39,339 bases of DNA from an uncultured cyanobacterium (lineage in GTDB: Bacteria > Cyanobacteriota > Cyanobacteriia > PCC-6307 > Cyanobiaceae), in the NCBI GenBank assembly GCA_903858015.1, contig CAIOGZ010000090.1, positions 1-39,339 on the forward strand, read 5' to 3'. This document shows, in pieces, positions 1 through 9,238 of this stretch (positions are counted from its first letter, which is position 1; each line of letters starts with the position of its first letter). The notes under the pieces were generated by a model. It worked only from the letters and a program-made list of their open reading frames with translations, had not been told where the DNA came from and searched no databases. A program made the translations under genes and the position numbers.

Positions 1-136
1 CATTTTGAACCAGATTCGCAGCCTGGGCAGGATTGGCAAGGGCAATCAAGCCCAGCAAGGGCGAAGCCAGGCAAACCAAGTAGGTGGCTCGAAGCTTCGC
101 GGAAATTTTGCCGGAGCGCCGAAGGGTGCTTGTCAT
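1..136 (-). CDS. Secreted protein, N-terminus only (cut by window edge)
   Basis: An ATG at 136 on the minus strand opens 45 codons that run off the left edge. The peptide has a basic n-region (LRRSGKISAKLR), a hydrophobic core (YLVCLASPLLGLIALA) and a typical signal-peptidase I site, AQA followed by ANLVQN, so the product is probably exported by Sec. Only the signal peptide and about six mature residues are visible, so the function cannot be named. No strong ribosome binding site is seen upstream. The coding signal is clear despite the short length because all signal-peptide parts are in order. Confidence 0.7.
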   Translation of the reverse strand, partial: MTSTLRRSGKISAKLRATYLVCLASPLLGLIALANPAQAANLVQN

Positions 137-583
137 GGGTGAAAGAAGTGGTAAAGAAGGAATGTGCTGGCAGCCCCAGGCCCCGGCAACGAGGCAAGGG
201 GCTTAAGAAAAAGGGAGGACGAGGTTGAGCAGCCGCCCATCATTGTTAGCTGCATATCGCGGCTAAATGCCACACATCCAGCGCACTTATGCAGAACACG
301 CCAAGGCTTGTCGTTATTTAAGTAAATCGTGTTCTGATTCACGCATCCAGCCAGTCGACCACCGCCAGCTGCTGCAGTAGGCCGCGGCGATCCGGGCATC
401 GGGCGGCTGGAGGAGCCTGTCCCAGGGCTTGGGGCCCATTGCCTGCCAAGCCATGCGTGGCTACCCCCCGCTAGAACCGCTGCCTCGATCGCAGCCGGAT
501 TGGGTTCCCGTAGCGCTCCCTCCCCTGGGGCGCCAGTTCAACCTGGGCCGCAGCGGCGGCAGGCAAGCACCGCGGTTACGCAC
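137..583. other. Intergenic region, AT-richer, with nested inverted repeats
   Basis: No convincing gene lies here. Positions 230-340 are clearly AT-richer than the flanks and should hold the promoter of the leftward secreted gene. A 9-bp perfect inverted repeat (292-300 with 328-336, arm CAGAACACG) encloses a second one (316-320 with 323-327, ATTTA/TAAAT). A minus-strand open frame across 133-399 lacks protein-like composition and is not called. Confidence 0.5.
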
Positions 584-1660
584 TCAGCCAGGCAACTCCA
601 GGGCGATTGGCCCCAGCAGGGAACGGCGGAAATCATCGAGCAGCCGCTGGGCCATGCGCACCGCATCGCCGCTGGTATGACGGGCCGCCGCCGCCGCCAG
701 CCAGGCTTCGGCATCGGGTACTGCCATCGGCTGGGCGATCAGCGGCGACTCCACCGGGTCGGGGGCAGGGCCCACGGCAGCGGTGGGAGCGAGCAGCCCG
801 ATCAGCGGCACCCCGTAGCGGCCCTCCAGCAACCCCGGCGCCACCCCCGCCGCCCCCAGGGGCTCCAGGGCCGCCAGCAGCCGGACGAAGGCCAGCGCCA
901 CCGCCTCGGTGTCATAGGCGGCCTGGCCGATGTCGTCGCAGAGGGCCAGGCGCAGGGCCGCCTGCTGGTTGTCGAGCCGGGGGGGGAGCACGCCGGGGGC
1001 ATCGAGCAGATCCAGCTCCTGGCCCAGCCGCACCCAGCGCAGGCTGCGGGTGACGCCAGCCTTGCGGGCGCTCTCCACCACCTTCTGGCGCACCAGCCGA
1101 TTGATCAGCGCCGACTTGCCCACATTCGGGAAGCCCAGCATCAGGGCCCGCACCGGCCGGGGCTTCATGCCCCGGCCGCTGCGGCGGGCATTGAGGGCTG
1201 CACCGGCGCGAATCGCCGCCTGCTGCAATTGCTTCACGCCGGTGCCCGCCTTGGCATCGCACCACCAAGGCGTTTGGCCCTGGCTGCGAAACCAGGCGTC
1301 CCAGGCCTGGCGGGCGGCCGGCGACACCATGTCGCGCCGGTTGAGCACCAGCAGGTGCGGTTTGCTGCCGATCCAGCGGCGCAGCCGCGGATGGCCGGTG
1401 GCCAACGGGATGCGGGCATCCCGCACCTCGATCACCAGGTCCACCTTGGCCAGATTGCCCGCCAGGGCCTTCTCGGCCTTGGCGATATGACCCGGATACC
1501 ACTGAATCGCCGGGGCAGCCGTGCTCAGCGCCCCCGCCACCTCAACATCGGCAAGCAATCCCAGATTGGATTGCCCATGGTCAGGGCTTGGCTCGGGCTC
1601 CCCAGGCGCCGCCCCCGCCCCCGGCTGATCCCCCGGCTGATCTGTTTCCAACTGCGTCAT
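584..1660 (-). CDS. ylqF: Ribosome biogenesis GTPase YlqF/RbgA
   Basis: This 358-residue protein is a circularly permuted GTPase of the YlqF/RbgA family, which acts in late assembly of the 50S subunit. The permuted motif order is visible: G4 NRRD (107-110), G5-like DAKAGTG (135-141), G1 GFPNVGKS (176-183), a threonine in the G2 position near 204, and G3 DAPG (220-223). WYPGHIAKA near 54-62 is the usual family N-terminus, so the first 50 Gly/Pro/Gln-rich residues are an extra tail. I chose the ATG at 1660 over an upstream TTG at 1684 because its first base is the last base of the stop of the upstream stress-protein gene (TGATG). This points to translational coupling of the two genes. Confidence 0.93.
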   Translation of the reverse strand: MTQLETDQPGDQPGAGAAPGEPEPSPDHGQSNLGLLADVEVAGALSTAAPAIQWYPGHIAKAEKALAGNLAKVDLVIEVRDARIPLATGHPRLRRWIGSKPHLLVLNRRDMVSPAARQAWDAWFRSQGQTPWWCDAKAGTGVKQLQQAAIRAGAALNARRSGRGMKPRPVRALMLGFPNVGKSALINRLVRQKVVESARKAGVTRSLRWVRLGQELDLLDAPGVLPPRLDNQQAALRLALCDDIGQAAYDTEAVALAFVRLLAALEPLGAAGVAPGLLEGRYGVPLIGLLAPTAAVGPAPDPVESPLIAQPMAVPDAEAWLAAAAARHTSGDAVRMAQRLLDDFRRSLLGPIALELPG

Positions 1661-2043
1661 CAGGGCACCACCAGCACCGGACAAGGGGCCAGCTGGATCA
1701 CCCGCGCGGCGGTGCTGGGTTGGTCGCCCTCCAGGCTGATGCCGCGGGTGCCCATCACAATCACATCAGCATTGATCTCGTCGGCCACATCGCCGATCAC
1801 AAAAGCCGGCTTGCCCGATCGCTCCACCAGCTCGCAGGCCACGCCGGCCTGCTCGAAGCTGCTGCGGGCCTGCTCCAGCAGCTGGGTCACGGCCGCCGCA
1901 TCGTGCATCGCGCCCTCCTCGGCCTCCACCACCGACAGCACCACCAGGCGGCTGCCATGGGTCTTGGCGAGGTCGAGGGCCACGGCTGCTGTTTCCATCG
2001 TCTGGCGGCTTTGGTCGATGGGAAACAGAACGGTCTCGAACAT
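1660..2043 (-). CDS. Universal stress protein (UspA family)
   Basis: This 127-residue single-domain protein starts with the beta1 strand FETVLFPID. It ends with the nucleotide-loop pattern MGTRG, nine residues, ST, and the closing strand CPVLVVP, which is the UspA fold. The loop resembles the ATP-binding Usp class, but the second glycine of the classic G-2x-G-9x-G motif is replaced, so ATP binding is only likely. The ATG at 2043 fits the family start; a GTG at 2064 would add an alanine-rich heptapeptide. The stop overlaps the ylqF start by one base. The gene is divergent from pgk with about 126 bases between the starts. Confidence 0.9.
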   Translation of the reverse strand: MFETVLFPIDQSRQTMETAAVALDLAKTHGSRLVVLSVVEAEEGAMHDAAAVTQLLEQARSSFEQAGVACELVERSGKPAFVIGDVADEINADVIVMGTRGISLEGDQPSTAARVIQLAPCPVLVVP

Positions 2044-2169
2044 GGCGGCGGCGGCAGCCTCCACGTCCTAGCAACGCCAAGCCCCCCGGGGCAGCCCTGG
2101 CGACCGCCCCAAGCGCCCTGCGACCGGCTGGAGGCTAATCTCTGCGCGCCTTGTCCCCTACCCGTAACC

Positions 2170-3375
2170 ATGGCGAAGCGATCCCTGGCCAGCCTCAGCG
2201 CCGATGAATTGCGCGGCAAACGCGTTCTGGTGCGGGTCGACTTCAACGTGCCCCTCGACGACGCCGGCGCCATCACCGACGACACCCGCATCCGCGCCGC
2301 CCTGCCCACGATCAACGACCTCAGCGGCAAGGGCGCCCGGGTGCTGCTGGCGGCCCACTTCGGCCGGCCCAAGGGTGAGGTGAATGAATCGATGCGCCTC
2401 ACCGCCGTGGCCGCCCGCCTCAGTGAGCTGCTGGGCGCCCCCGTGGTCAAGACCGATAGCTGCATTGGCCCCGACGCCGAGGCCAAGGTGGCCGCCCTGG
2501 CCGATGGCGGCGTGGTGCTGCTGGAGAACGTGCGCTTCTTCGCCGAGGAGGAAAAGAATGATCCGGCCTTCGCCGAGAAGCTGGCGGCCTTGGCCGACGT
2601 CTATGTCAACGACGCCTTCGGCGCCGCCCACCGCGCCCACGCTTCCACTGAAGGGGTGACCAAATTCCTGCGCCCCAGCGTGGCGGGCTACCTGATGGAG
2701 AAGGAACTCCAGTACCTGCAAGGCGCCATCGATGAACCCAAGCGCCCCCTGGCCGCGATCGTGGGCGGCTCCAAGGTGAGCAGCAAGATCGGCGTGCTCG
2801 AGGCCCTGATCGATAAGTGCGACAAGATCCTCGTCGGTGGCGGCATGATCTTCACCTTTTACAAAGCCCGCGGCCTGGCGGTGGGCAAGAGCCTGGTGGA
2901 AGAGGACAAGCTCGATCTGGCCCGCGAGCTGGAGGCCAAGGCGGCCGCCAAGGGGGTGCAATTCCTGCTGCCCACCGATGTGGTGCTAGCCGATAACTTC
3001 GCCCCGGATGCCAACAGCCAAATCGCCAAGGTGGAAGCCATCCCCGATGGCTGGATGGGCCTCGACATCGGCCCCGATTCCGTCAAGGTGTTCCAGGACG
3101 CCCTCGCCGATTGCAAGACCGTGATCTGGAATGGCCCGATGGGGGTGTTCGAGTTCGACCAATTCGCCGCCGGCACCAACGCCATCGCCCACACCCTCGC
3201 CCAGCTCAGCGCCACCGGCACGACCACGATCATCGGCGGCGGCGATTCCGTGGCAGCCGTGGAGAAGGTGGGCGTGGCCGAGCAAATGAGCCACATCTCC
3301 ACCGGCGGCGGCGCCAGCCTGGAGCTGCTCGAAGGCAAGGTGCTGCCCGGCGTGGCGGCGCTGGATGAGGCCTGA
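2170..3375 (+). CDS. pgk: Phosphoglycerate kinase
   Basis: This 401-residue full-length phosphoglycerate kinase interconverts 3-phosphoglycerate and 1,3-bisphosphoglycerate with ATP/ADP, and in a cyanobacterium serves both the Calvin cycle and glycolysis. The substrate-binding motif VRVDFNVPL lies near residue 18, AHFGRPKG follows near 60, and the C-terminal nucleotide-site motifs GPMGVFE and [13 protein letters not shown] are intact. The ATG at 2170 gives the family start (MAKRSL). The open frame extends upstream through the antisense of the stress-protein gene but is not coding there. The gene is monocistronic and followed by a clear hairpin at 3394-3428. Confidence 0.98.
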   Translation: MAKRSLASLSADELRGKRVLVRVDFNVPLDDAGAITDDTRIRAALPTINDLSGKGARVLLAAHFGRPKGEVNESMRLTAVAARLSELLGAPVVKTDSCIGPDAEAKVAALADGGVVLLENVRFFAEEEKNDPAFAEKLAALADVYVNDAFGAAHRAHASTEGVTKFLRPSVAGYLMEKELQYLQGAIDEPKRPLAAIVGGSKVSSKIGVLEALIDKCDKILVGGGMIFTFYKARGLAVGKSLVEEDKLDLARELEAKAAAKGVQFLLPTDVVLADNFAPDANSQIAKVEAIPDGWMGLDIGPDSVKVFQDALADCKTVIWNGPMGVFEFDQFAAGTNAIAHTLAQLSATGTTTIIGGGDSVAAVEKVGVAEQMSHISTGGGASLELLEGKVLPGVAALDEA

Positions 3376-3393
3376 GCCAGGGCGCTCCTCAAC

Positions 3394-3428
3394 CGCGCCA
3401 AGCCCCCGATCAGAGGGCTTGGCGCGTT
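3394..3428 (+). terminator. Hairpin downstream of pgk
   Basis: A perfect 12-bp stem (CGCGCCAAGCCC at 3394-3405, complement at 3415-3426) has a 9-base loop. Only two T follow, so it is a weak intrinsic terminator or an RNA-stabilising 3' stem. It sits between pgk and a convergent leftward gene and could serve both directions. Confidence 0.65.
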
Positions 3429-3457
3429 CCTGCAACTAGCCCCCTTCGGGACCCGGC

Positions 3458-3988
3458 TCAGGCACCGCGGCCGTAGGCCACCACACAGGCGGCATTGAGC
3501 AGGTGCACGCCCAGGCCCTGGGCCGGCCTGGCATCCAGCAGACCCAGCTGACACTCCCCCACCCCCCGCTGCGTCAGGGCACCGACGCCATGCAGGAAGC
3601 TGATGCGGCCATTCGGCAGCGCCTCCACGGAGGCGAAGTTGAGCCAGCCGCGCATGCCTGGCACTTCAATCGCTGCCAGGCGCTGGGCCAGGGCGCCATT
3701 GACCGCCGCCCTGATGGCCGCCCCGGAGGCGAGCCCCTGCACCGACCAGGTGGCCGGCGTGGCCTGATACCAGCCCCAGGGCCAGGGCCGACCCACCCAG
3801 TAACTACCAAACAGCCAGGCGGGATGAACTTCCGCGAAGCCGTAGGCCGCAGCCGGGGCCCGCGGCGGGCCAGCCACTGCGCTCGGGCGGGCCTGGGCCG
3901 GCAGGGAGATGCTGACAAGCAGCAACGCCACGCTTGGCAAGCGCCCGATCGGCAGCCAGGCTGCCCATGGGTTGGCCGATTTCAACAT
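3458..3988 (-). CDS. Secreted protein of unknown function
   Basis: This 176-residue protein has a probable Sec signal: a short basic start (MLKS), a hydrophobic stretch around 15-30 (LPSVALLLVSISL), then PAQA followed by RPS. The mature part is rich in Trp, Gly and Pro near 50-85 (HPAWLFGSYWVGRPWPWGWY) and then becomes an alpha/beta-like region with no motif I recognise. A cysteine lies at about 145 and another near the end, so a disulfide is possible. It is divergent from the alpha/beta hydrolase gene and convergent with pgk. Coding is supported by the signal peptide and composition. Confidence 0.65.
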   Translation of the reverse strand: MLKSANPWAAWLPIGRLPSVALLLVSISLPAQARPSAVAGPPRAPAAAYGFAEVHPAWLFGSYWVGRPWPWGWYQATPATWSVQGLASGAAIRAAVNGALAQRLAAIEVPGMRGWLNFASVEALPNGRISFLHGVGALTQRGVGECQLGLLDARPAQGLGVHLLNAACVVAYGRGA

Positions 3989-4181
3989 GGGGACACAAGG
4001 GAGCTGGCGGCTTGATCTGAGGCAATCTCTGGACCGGCCCTAAGGGGGCCCTAAAAGAGGCTCCAAAAAAGATCTAGGGGTCCAATTGTGCCAGCCCGAC
4101 CCCACCTCCCCCAACCCCCCAATGCCCCAGCTGCTGACGCGCCAAGGCGTTGACACCCTCTGCGCCCCAAGGGCCAACCCC

Positions 4182-5717
4182 ATGCCAGCCGCCCAGCGCG
4201 ACCCAGGAGTCGCTCCCCCAGCCAGTTCATCGCTTCGATCGGCAGCCAAGCTGCTCGGCAGCGGTGTTGCCGTACTGGCCGGTTGTGCTATGGGTCTGCT
4301 GCAGCCGCCAGCCCGGGCGGCGGAGCTGCTCCAACTGAAACTCCCCGTGCTGGGTGACACCCTGTCGGCACGGGTTTCCGAGCTGGCTAGCCCCGAGGCC
4401 CTCTGGGCGGGCAACAGCGACCTGGCCGAATTGAACCGGGCCACCGATGGCCACTTCGCCAGCGCCATCAACGACTTCATCAACCATCCCCTGCCCGAGA
4501 TCCAAGATGGTGATGGCGGCTTCCCGATGGTGCAGCAGATGGAGGTGCTGCTGAAGCAATTGATCGAGCTTGATCCAGGCCAGGGAGCGATTGTGGACCA
4601 GGAGCCGATCAATGCGGCTCTACTGCGGCTGAAGGCCAAGGGTGAGAAGGCCACCCTGCTCTCGTTGCTGGCCGAGCTGCCCGTCCAGAAGGTCACGATC
4701 CGGCTGGATCAGGCCGTGACCTTCTTGCGGCGGCTGCAGCTCCAGAGCAAGGATCTTGCCGGCCTGATCGCCCGCTACCCAAGGTTGCCGCCTGCGGCCC
4801 CCAAGGACCTGCTTCCCGGTCCCTTTCCGATCCAAACCCGGGTTGTCACCCTCCCCGCAGCGGCCGGCGCTGAAGCGCTTCAGGTCACCGTGGTGAGGCC
4901 GATCGGGACCCCGACCCTGGCGCCGGTGGTGATTTCCCATGGTCTCTGGGATTCACCCACCAGCTTCCTGGGCTGGGCCCAGAGCCTGGCCAGCCATGGC
5001 GCTCCGGTGTTCCTGCCCCGCCACCCCGGCAGCGACATCAACCAACAGGCGGCCATGCTCGCAGGCAAGGCCCCACCCCCGGATCCCAAGGAATTCCTGC
5101 GGCGCCCGGGCGAGGTGCGGGCCGTGCTCGATGCCCTTGATGCCGGCACCCTGCCAGGTGCCGAAGCGATCCGGGCCCGGGCGGTCACCTTCATCGGCCA
5201 CTCCTGGGGCGGCACCACCGCGCTCCAACTGGCCGGCGCCCGCAGCCTGCCCACGGCCCTGTGGCAAGACTGCAAAGAACGGCAAAGTCCGCAGCGCAAC
5301 ATCAGCTGGGTTCTGCAGTGCACCTTCCTGCCGGCCGCCACCAAGGCATCCCTGGCCGATCCGCGCATTGTGCGGGTGGCGGCGGTGAGTCCCCCCCAGG
5401 GGCTGGTGTTCGCGGCGGGACTGGTCGATCTCAAGGTGCCGGTACTCCTGGTGAGCGGCAGCCGCGATTTCGTGGTGCCCAGCGAACCGGAGGCCCTACT
5501 GCCCTATGCGCTTTATCCGCAGGGCCTGAAGCAATTGGTGGTCGCCGAAGGCGGCACCCACTTCAACCTGCCGGCCTTGGCCACGAGCAATGGCGGGCCG
5601 CTGCGGCTGCTGTTGTTGCGGTGGGTGCAGGGCAAGGTGATCAAACCCACCAGTGCCCTATCCGACCCCCACAGCCTGCCGTTGCGCCTGCGGCCGCAGC
5701 AGGGGCCCCAGCGCTAG
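4182..5717 (+). CDS. Secreted alpha/beta hydrolase with DUF1400-type N-terminal domain
   Basis: From the ATG at 4182 the product is 511 residues. It has a hydrophobic export segment (LLGSGVAVLAGCAMGLL) with ARA before AELL as a likely cleavage site; LAGC also resembles a lipobox, so a lipoprotein is possible. A helical region of about 150 residues follows, resembling the cyanobacterial DUF1400 domain. The alpha/beta hydrolase domain comes next: oxyanion-side HGLWDSP, nucleophile elbow GHSWGG (Ser about 341), acid in SGSRDFVVP and histidine in EGGTHFNLP. The substrate is unknown; an ester or lipid is likely. Other starts at 4122 (ATG) and 4086 (TTG) are open. Its TAG stop shares the palindrome CTAG with the stop of the convergent gene. 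Confidence 0.85.
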   Translation: MPAAQRDPGVAPPASSSLRSAAKLLGSGVAVLAGCAMGLLQPPARAAELLQLKLPVLGDTLSARVSELASPEALWAGNSDLAELNRATDGHFASAINDFINHPLPEIQDGDGGFPMVQQMEVLLKQLIELDPGQGAIVDQEPINAALLRLKAKGEKATLLSLLAELPVQKVTIRLDQAVTFLRRLQLQSKDLAGLIARYPRLPPAAPKDLLPGPFPIQTRVVTLPAAAGAEALQVTVVRPIGTPTLAPVVISHGLWDSPTSFLGWAQSLASHGAPVFLPRHPGSDINQQAAMLAGKAPPPDPKEFLRRPGEVRAVLDALDAGTLPGAEAIRARAVTFIGHSWGGTTALQLAGARSLPTALWQDCKERQSPQRNISWVLQCTFLPAATKASLADPRIVRVAAVSPPQGLVFAAGLVDLKVPVLLVSGSRDFVVPSEPEALLPYALYPQGLKQLVVAEGGTHFNLPALATSNGGPLRLLLLRWVQGKVIKPTSALSDPHSLPLRLRPQQGPQR

Positions 5718-6108
5718 CGCAGCAGCAGCGGCTCGCCGGGGCGCTTGCGATCCTGCGGCACGGCAATGCCTTGGCGCAGAAACACCTGGCGCAGCTGCTC
5801 CCGGTGCCGCTGGCGCTGGGCCTGGATGGCGTCGCGTTCCTGGCGCATGCAGGCCCGCAGCCCATCGCCATCGAGGGCCGCGGCGATGCAACGCTCGCCG
5901 CGCTGCAGGATCGCGATGCGGGCCTGGTGGTCCTGCACCGCCAGCGAACGAGTTTCGGGGAACACCAGCTTCTTCTGGGCCTCGGTGAGCCGTGGGCCCT
6001 CCCCCTTGGGGGGGGGGTGGTGCTGGTCTGGGCCTGGGCGGCGGCCCCTAGCCCCACGACGAGGGCGGCGGCCATCAGGGGGTGGTGCAGCCAGCTGAAA
6101 CGGATCAT
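5714..6108 (-). pseudogene. Small secreted helical protein, frameshifted in a poly-C tract
   Basis: The ATG at 6108 starts a good signal peptide (MIRFSWLHHPLMAAALVVGL, then AAAQAQ). After TSTTPPP the frame passes through a run of ten C (plus-strand G at 6008-6017) and becomes low-complexity Arg/Ser/Cys-rich. Adding one C moves reading into another frame that gives a sensible protein: KGEGPRLTEAQKKLVFPETRS, a charged helical stretch with two cysteines 14 apart (RCIAAAL and RACMRQ), then a Gln/Arg-rich helix to a TAG at 5714. The intact product would be about 131 residues. Either the base is missing in the genome or the tract was misread. The gene follows the histidine kinase gene by 132 bases. 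The LTEAQ start of the mature part recalls the LTxxQ motif of Spy/CpxP proteins, but this is weak. Confidence 0.7.
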
Positions 6109-6240
6109 GGACTTCAGGGGCGCAAGGCCTCGGGAACAGATCCAGCATCGGCAGCGCTTGCCTCCAAACGGTGACTGGGCGGCGGCCAACTGTGACTGGA
6201 TGTGACCAGCACCGCCCCGGATCGGCCCCTGCGGCGGTGG

Positions 6241-7605
6241 TCAGGCCCAGCCCCGGCCCTCTAACGCCACCCCGAAACCGCCGGGTCCCACCAGCCGCCG
6301 CAGGCCGCCACCGTGGTCGCGGGCGATGCGATCGGCAATTGCCAGCCCGAGGCCGCAGTGGCCCTGGCCGCCCCGGGCCGGATCCAGCCGTTGGAACGGT
6401 TCCAGCGCTGTCTGCCAGTCGCCGGGGGCGATCCCCTTGCCCCCATCCCAGACCTCCAGTACGAAACCATCGGCACTACCGCGCAGCACGATCCGCAGGG
6501 GCGGTGCCCCATGGCTGATCGCGTTCTCGAGCAGGTTGGTCACCGCCCGGGTCAGGGCCGTGGGCCGCACCCGCCGCTCCAGGGGCTGCAAATCGAGCTC
6601 CAGGGGCAGTGAACCGACCACCGCAGCCGCCTCGGCCACGAGCTGGTGCAGCGGTACCCACAGGGGCGGCTCGGCCCGCTCCGCCCCTGCGAAGAGCAGA
6701 AACTGGCGGGTGATGCGTTCAAGGGCGTCGAGATCGGCCGCACTGCGGCGCCGTTCCGGTTCAGCCAGGGGCTGCGCGGTCGCCAAGTCGAGCCGCAGCC
6801 GCAGCCGGGTGAGCGGGGCGCGCAGGTCATGGGCGATGCCGGCCAACATCGTGGCCCGATCGCGGCCAGCACGCTCCAGCCTCTCCACCATGGCGTTGAA
6901 GCGGACCGTGAGCGCCCGCACCGCCCCGCTGCCGCCCAGGGCCAGGGGGGCGGCAACCTGGGCATCAAGGTTCAGCTCCGCCAAGGCCTGCTCCAACCGC
7001 CGCAGGGGACGCTGCACTTCGAGGCTAAGAAACAGCAAACCAGCGCCGATGCCGCCGCTGCCCAGGGCCAGGGAGAGCATCAGTGGATCGGGCGGCCACC
7101 CCGCTAGGGGCGGCAGGGGTGCGAACAGCCACACGCTCTCTAACGGCGAAACCAGCTCGATCCAGACGCCCCGCGGCCCCCGTTGGGCCGGCAGCACCAG
7201 CGGGCAGCGCCCCAGCCGCCGGCAGAGCTGGCCGCGCAGCTCCCCCGCCTGGCGCCGCAGCCGGGGATCCGCCAACGCAAAACCCGGGGCCACGGCCCTG
7301 GAACTCCCCCCCGCTGCAGGCGGGCGGGCACCAGGCTCCGGCCAGGGCCCCACCGCCAGCTGCAAGCCGCCGATCTGGGCGAGGGAGGCTGGCGAAAACC
7401 GCTCCAGGGCCACCTCCGCGAGCAGCAGCTTGGCGCCCAACTCCGTGCCGAGCTGCTGCTGGCGCTGCTGGGCCAGCCGGTGGCCCAGTAGCACCTGGAG
7501 CAGCAGCAGGGCTAGGGCCGCAAAACCAAGGCCCACCAAGCCATAGGCCAGCATCTGGCGGGCCTGGCGGCCGCCGGGCAGCTCAGCCGCCACGGGGTTG
7601 GCCAT
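6241..7605 (-). CDS. Two-component sensor histidine kinase (EnvZ-like)
   Basis: This is a 454-residue membrane kinase. TM1 is at about 18-40 and TM2 at about 174-196, enclosing a periplasmic sensor of about 130 residues. A HAMP-like linker follows, then the H-box GIAHDLRAPLTRLR (His about 259), N-box NLLENAISH (Asn about 361), G1 WDGGKGI and G2 GHCGLGLAIADRI. All kinase motifs are intact. The ATG at 7605 is preferred, giving a 23-base overlap with the upstream regulator gene, so the two are co-translated. The stimulus is unknown. It most likely phosphorylates the adjacent OmpR-type regulator. Confidence 0.9.
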   Translation of the reverse strand: MANPVAAELPGGRQARQMLAYGLVGLGFAALALLLLQVLLGHRLAQQRQQQLGTELGAKLLLAEVALERFSPASLAQIGGLQLAVGPWPEPGARPPAAGGSSRAVAPGFALADPRLRRQAGELRGQLCRRLGRCPLVLPAQRGPRGVWIELVSPLESVWLFAPLPPLAGWPPDPLMLSLALGSGGIGAGLLFLSLEVQRPLRRLEQALAELNLDAQVAAPLALGGSGAVRALTVRFNAMVERLERAGRDRATMLAGIAHDLRAPLTRLRLRLDLATAQPLAEPERRRSAADLDALERITRQFLLFAGAERAEPPLWVPLHQLVAEAAAVVGSLPLELDLQPLERRVRPTALTRAVTNLLENAISHGAPPLRIVLRGSADGFVLEVWDGGKGIAPGDWQTALEPFQRLDPARGGQGHCGLGLAIADRIARDHGGGLRRLVGPGGFGVALEGRGWA

Positions 7606-8335
7606 CGGGTACAAACACATAGCCATAACCCCACACCGTCTGCAGGTAGCGGGGCCGGCCGCAATCGGGTTCAATCAGCCGCCGCAGCCGCGACACCTGC
7701 ACGTCCATGCTGCGGCCGTCGGTGTCGCTGTCGGGGCCGCGGGCGAGCTCGATCAGGCGCTGCCGGGACAGGGGGCGATGGGGATGGGCCACGAACACCT
7801 CCAGCAGGGAGTATTCGCCCGCCGTAATCGCCACGACCGCACCGGCTCGCTCCAGGCGGCGGCTGGCGGGATCGAGCCGGCAGTCACCGAACGCGACCGG
7901 CTCCGATTGCGGCCGGGGCGATCCAGGCGGCAACGGGCGCCGGCGGCGCAACACCGCCTCGACCCGGGCCAGGAGCTCGCGGGGCAGGAAGGGCTTGGCC
8001 AAGTAGTCATCGGCACCCTGCTCGAGGCCAATAATCCGATCGACCCCCTCGGCCCGGGCCGAAAGCAGCAGCACCGGCAGATCGTCGCCGGCATCGCGCA
8101 GGCGCCGCAACAGGCTGAGCCCGTCGGTGCCGGGCAACATCAGATCGAGCACCAGCAGATCGGGCCGCTCCCCACCGAGGCGGCCCTCCAGGCGCACCTG
8201 CAGCTGCTCGCCGTCCGCCAGGGTACGCACCGCAAAACCCTGGTCAGTGAGGTAGGTGGCCAGCATGCTGCGCAGCTCGGGATCGTCATCCACCACCCAG
8301 AGGCGGCGGCGGCGGGATAGCGGCTCAGGCTGCAA
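7583..8335 (-). CDS. OmpR-family response regulator
   Basis: This 250-residue regulator has a receiver domain (acidic pocket DDD at 16-18, phospho-acceptor Asp64 in VLDLMLPG, Lys114 in YLAKPF) and a C-terminal winged-helix DNA-binding domain (about 148-245) ending in the family signature YLQTVWGYGYVF. The only plausible start is the TTG at 8335, just before the receiver's first strand (RRLWVVDDD). That start lies 8 bases after the stop of the upstream secreted-protein gene and suggests weak, coupled translation. The 3' end overlaps the kinase gene. Confidence 0.92.
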   Translation of the reverse strand: MQPEPLSRRRRLWVVDDDPELRSMLATYLTDQGFAVRTLADGEQLQVRLEGRLGGERPDLLVLDLMLPGTDGLSLLRRLRDAGDDLPVLLLSARAEGVDRIIGLEQGADDYLAKPFLPRELLARVEAVLRRRRPLPPGSPRPQSEPVAFGDCRLDPASRRLERAGAVVAITAGEYSLLEVFVAHPHRPLSRQRLIELARGPDSDTDGRSMDVQVSRLRRLIEPDCGRPRYLQTVWGYGYVFVPDGQPRGG

Positions 8336-8343
8336 GGCGGAGC

Positions 8344-9135
8344 TCAGGGATCGAGGCCCATGCGGTCGGCCACCACCCGCACCCGCTTGGTGGCGGACAC
8401 CACCCCCTTGGGATGCACCAGCAACATGGCCCAGGTCTGGCTGCCGGGGGTCTGGGGGGCCCGCACGGTCTTGAACAGGCCGCCGCCACCGAGGGCTCCC
8501 AAGTCGAGGGAAGGGCTCTCCATGGCCGCCAGCTGCTGGGACGAGACCGCCGTCAAGCCGCCGGCCACCAGGGCGCCATTGAGGGGTTCATCCACGATCA
8601 AATCGACGTTGTAGCGCTGGCCCGTCAACACCGCATCCGGGATCTGCACAATCACCGGCAGGGCCCGCTCGCCGCTGCGCAACAGCGTGGATTCGGCCAG
8701 CACGGTCTGGCCGATCAGTTGGCGACCATCGCTCTGCAGGATGAGCGTTTGCTGGGCATCGAGGCGGTAGGTGCTGCCGCCCTCAACCCTGGTGCCACTC
8801 ACTTTGACCGTCACGGTCGGCCGCCCGTCCCGGAGGCTCGAGCCCTGCCGCACCTGCCAGCTGGCATCGGGAAACTGCTGATGCAGCCGCTGGTGGCGTT
8901 GGCGCAGTTGCTGCGGATCGAGGCCCGGCCCCGCCCGCAACAGGGCGGCCAGGGGGGCCTCGTCGTGGGCGTTGAGGGCGGTTTCCAGGGACTGCAGCAG
9001 GGCCGCCGTAGGGCCCGATGCCGCTGGCAGCGCCAGGGCCGGAACGGCGGCCCCCAGGTCAAGGCCGCCCAGGCTGGCCAGCGAGCCCGCCAACAGGAGC
9101 CAAGGGAGCGGGCGGGAAGGGGGGCGCGAGGGCAT
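8344..9135 (-). CDS. Secreted protein of unknown function, first gene of the two-component operon
   Basis: From the ATG at 9135 the product is 263 residues. It has a signal peptide ([20 protein letters not shown], then alanine-rich [10 protein letters not shown]). The early mature part ([22 protein letters not shown]) resembles the start of NTF2-like folds. A beta-rich region with [14 protein letters not shown] follows, and then a stretch that looks like a binding or adhesion beta-sandwich. No catalytic motif is seen. Open frame further upstream (to 9270) is low-complexity and passes the divergent murG promoter, so it was not used. Spacing of 8 bases to the regulator gene argues for one operon and a possible role in sensing. 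Confidence 0.75.
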   Translation of the reverse strand: MPSRPPSRPLPWLLLAGSLASLGGLDLGAAVPALALPAASGPTAALLQSLETALNAHDEAPLAALLRAGPGLDPQQLRQRHQRLHQQFPDASWQVRQGSSLRDGRPTVTVKVSGTRVEGGSTYRLDAQQTLILQSDGRQLIGQTVLAESTLLRSGERALPVIVQIPDAVLTGQRYNVDLIVDEPLNGALVAGGLTAVSSQQLAAMESPSLDLGALGGGGLFKTVRAPQTPGSQTWAMLLVHPKGVVSATKRVRVVADRMGLDP

Positions 9136-9238
9136 CGGGGCGGTGGCGGAAAAACGGGGAGGGGTGAATGGAGGGAGGGGAGAGACCAGAATCCCCAGAA
9201 TGCTGCCTTTTAAGTTAGGCGCGCCAGCCGCCGCCGCC

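Noticed and set aside
500-2071. Long plus-strand open frame antisense to ylqF and the stress-protein gene
   Set aside because: High GC gives few stops. The peptide is Arg/Gly/His/Gln-rich with no family features, while the opposite strand encodes recognised proteins.
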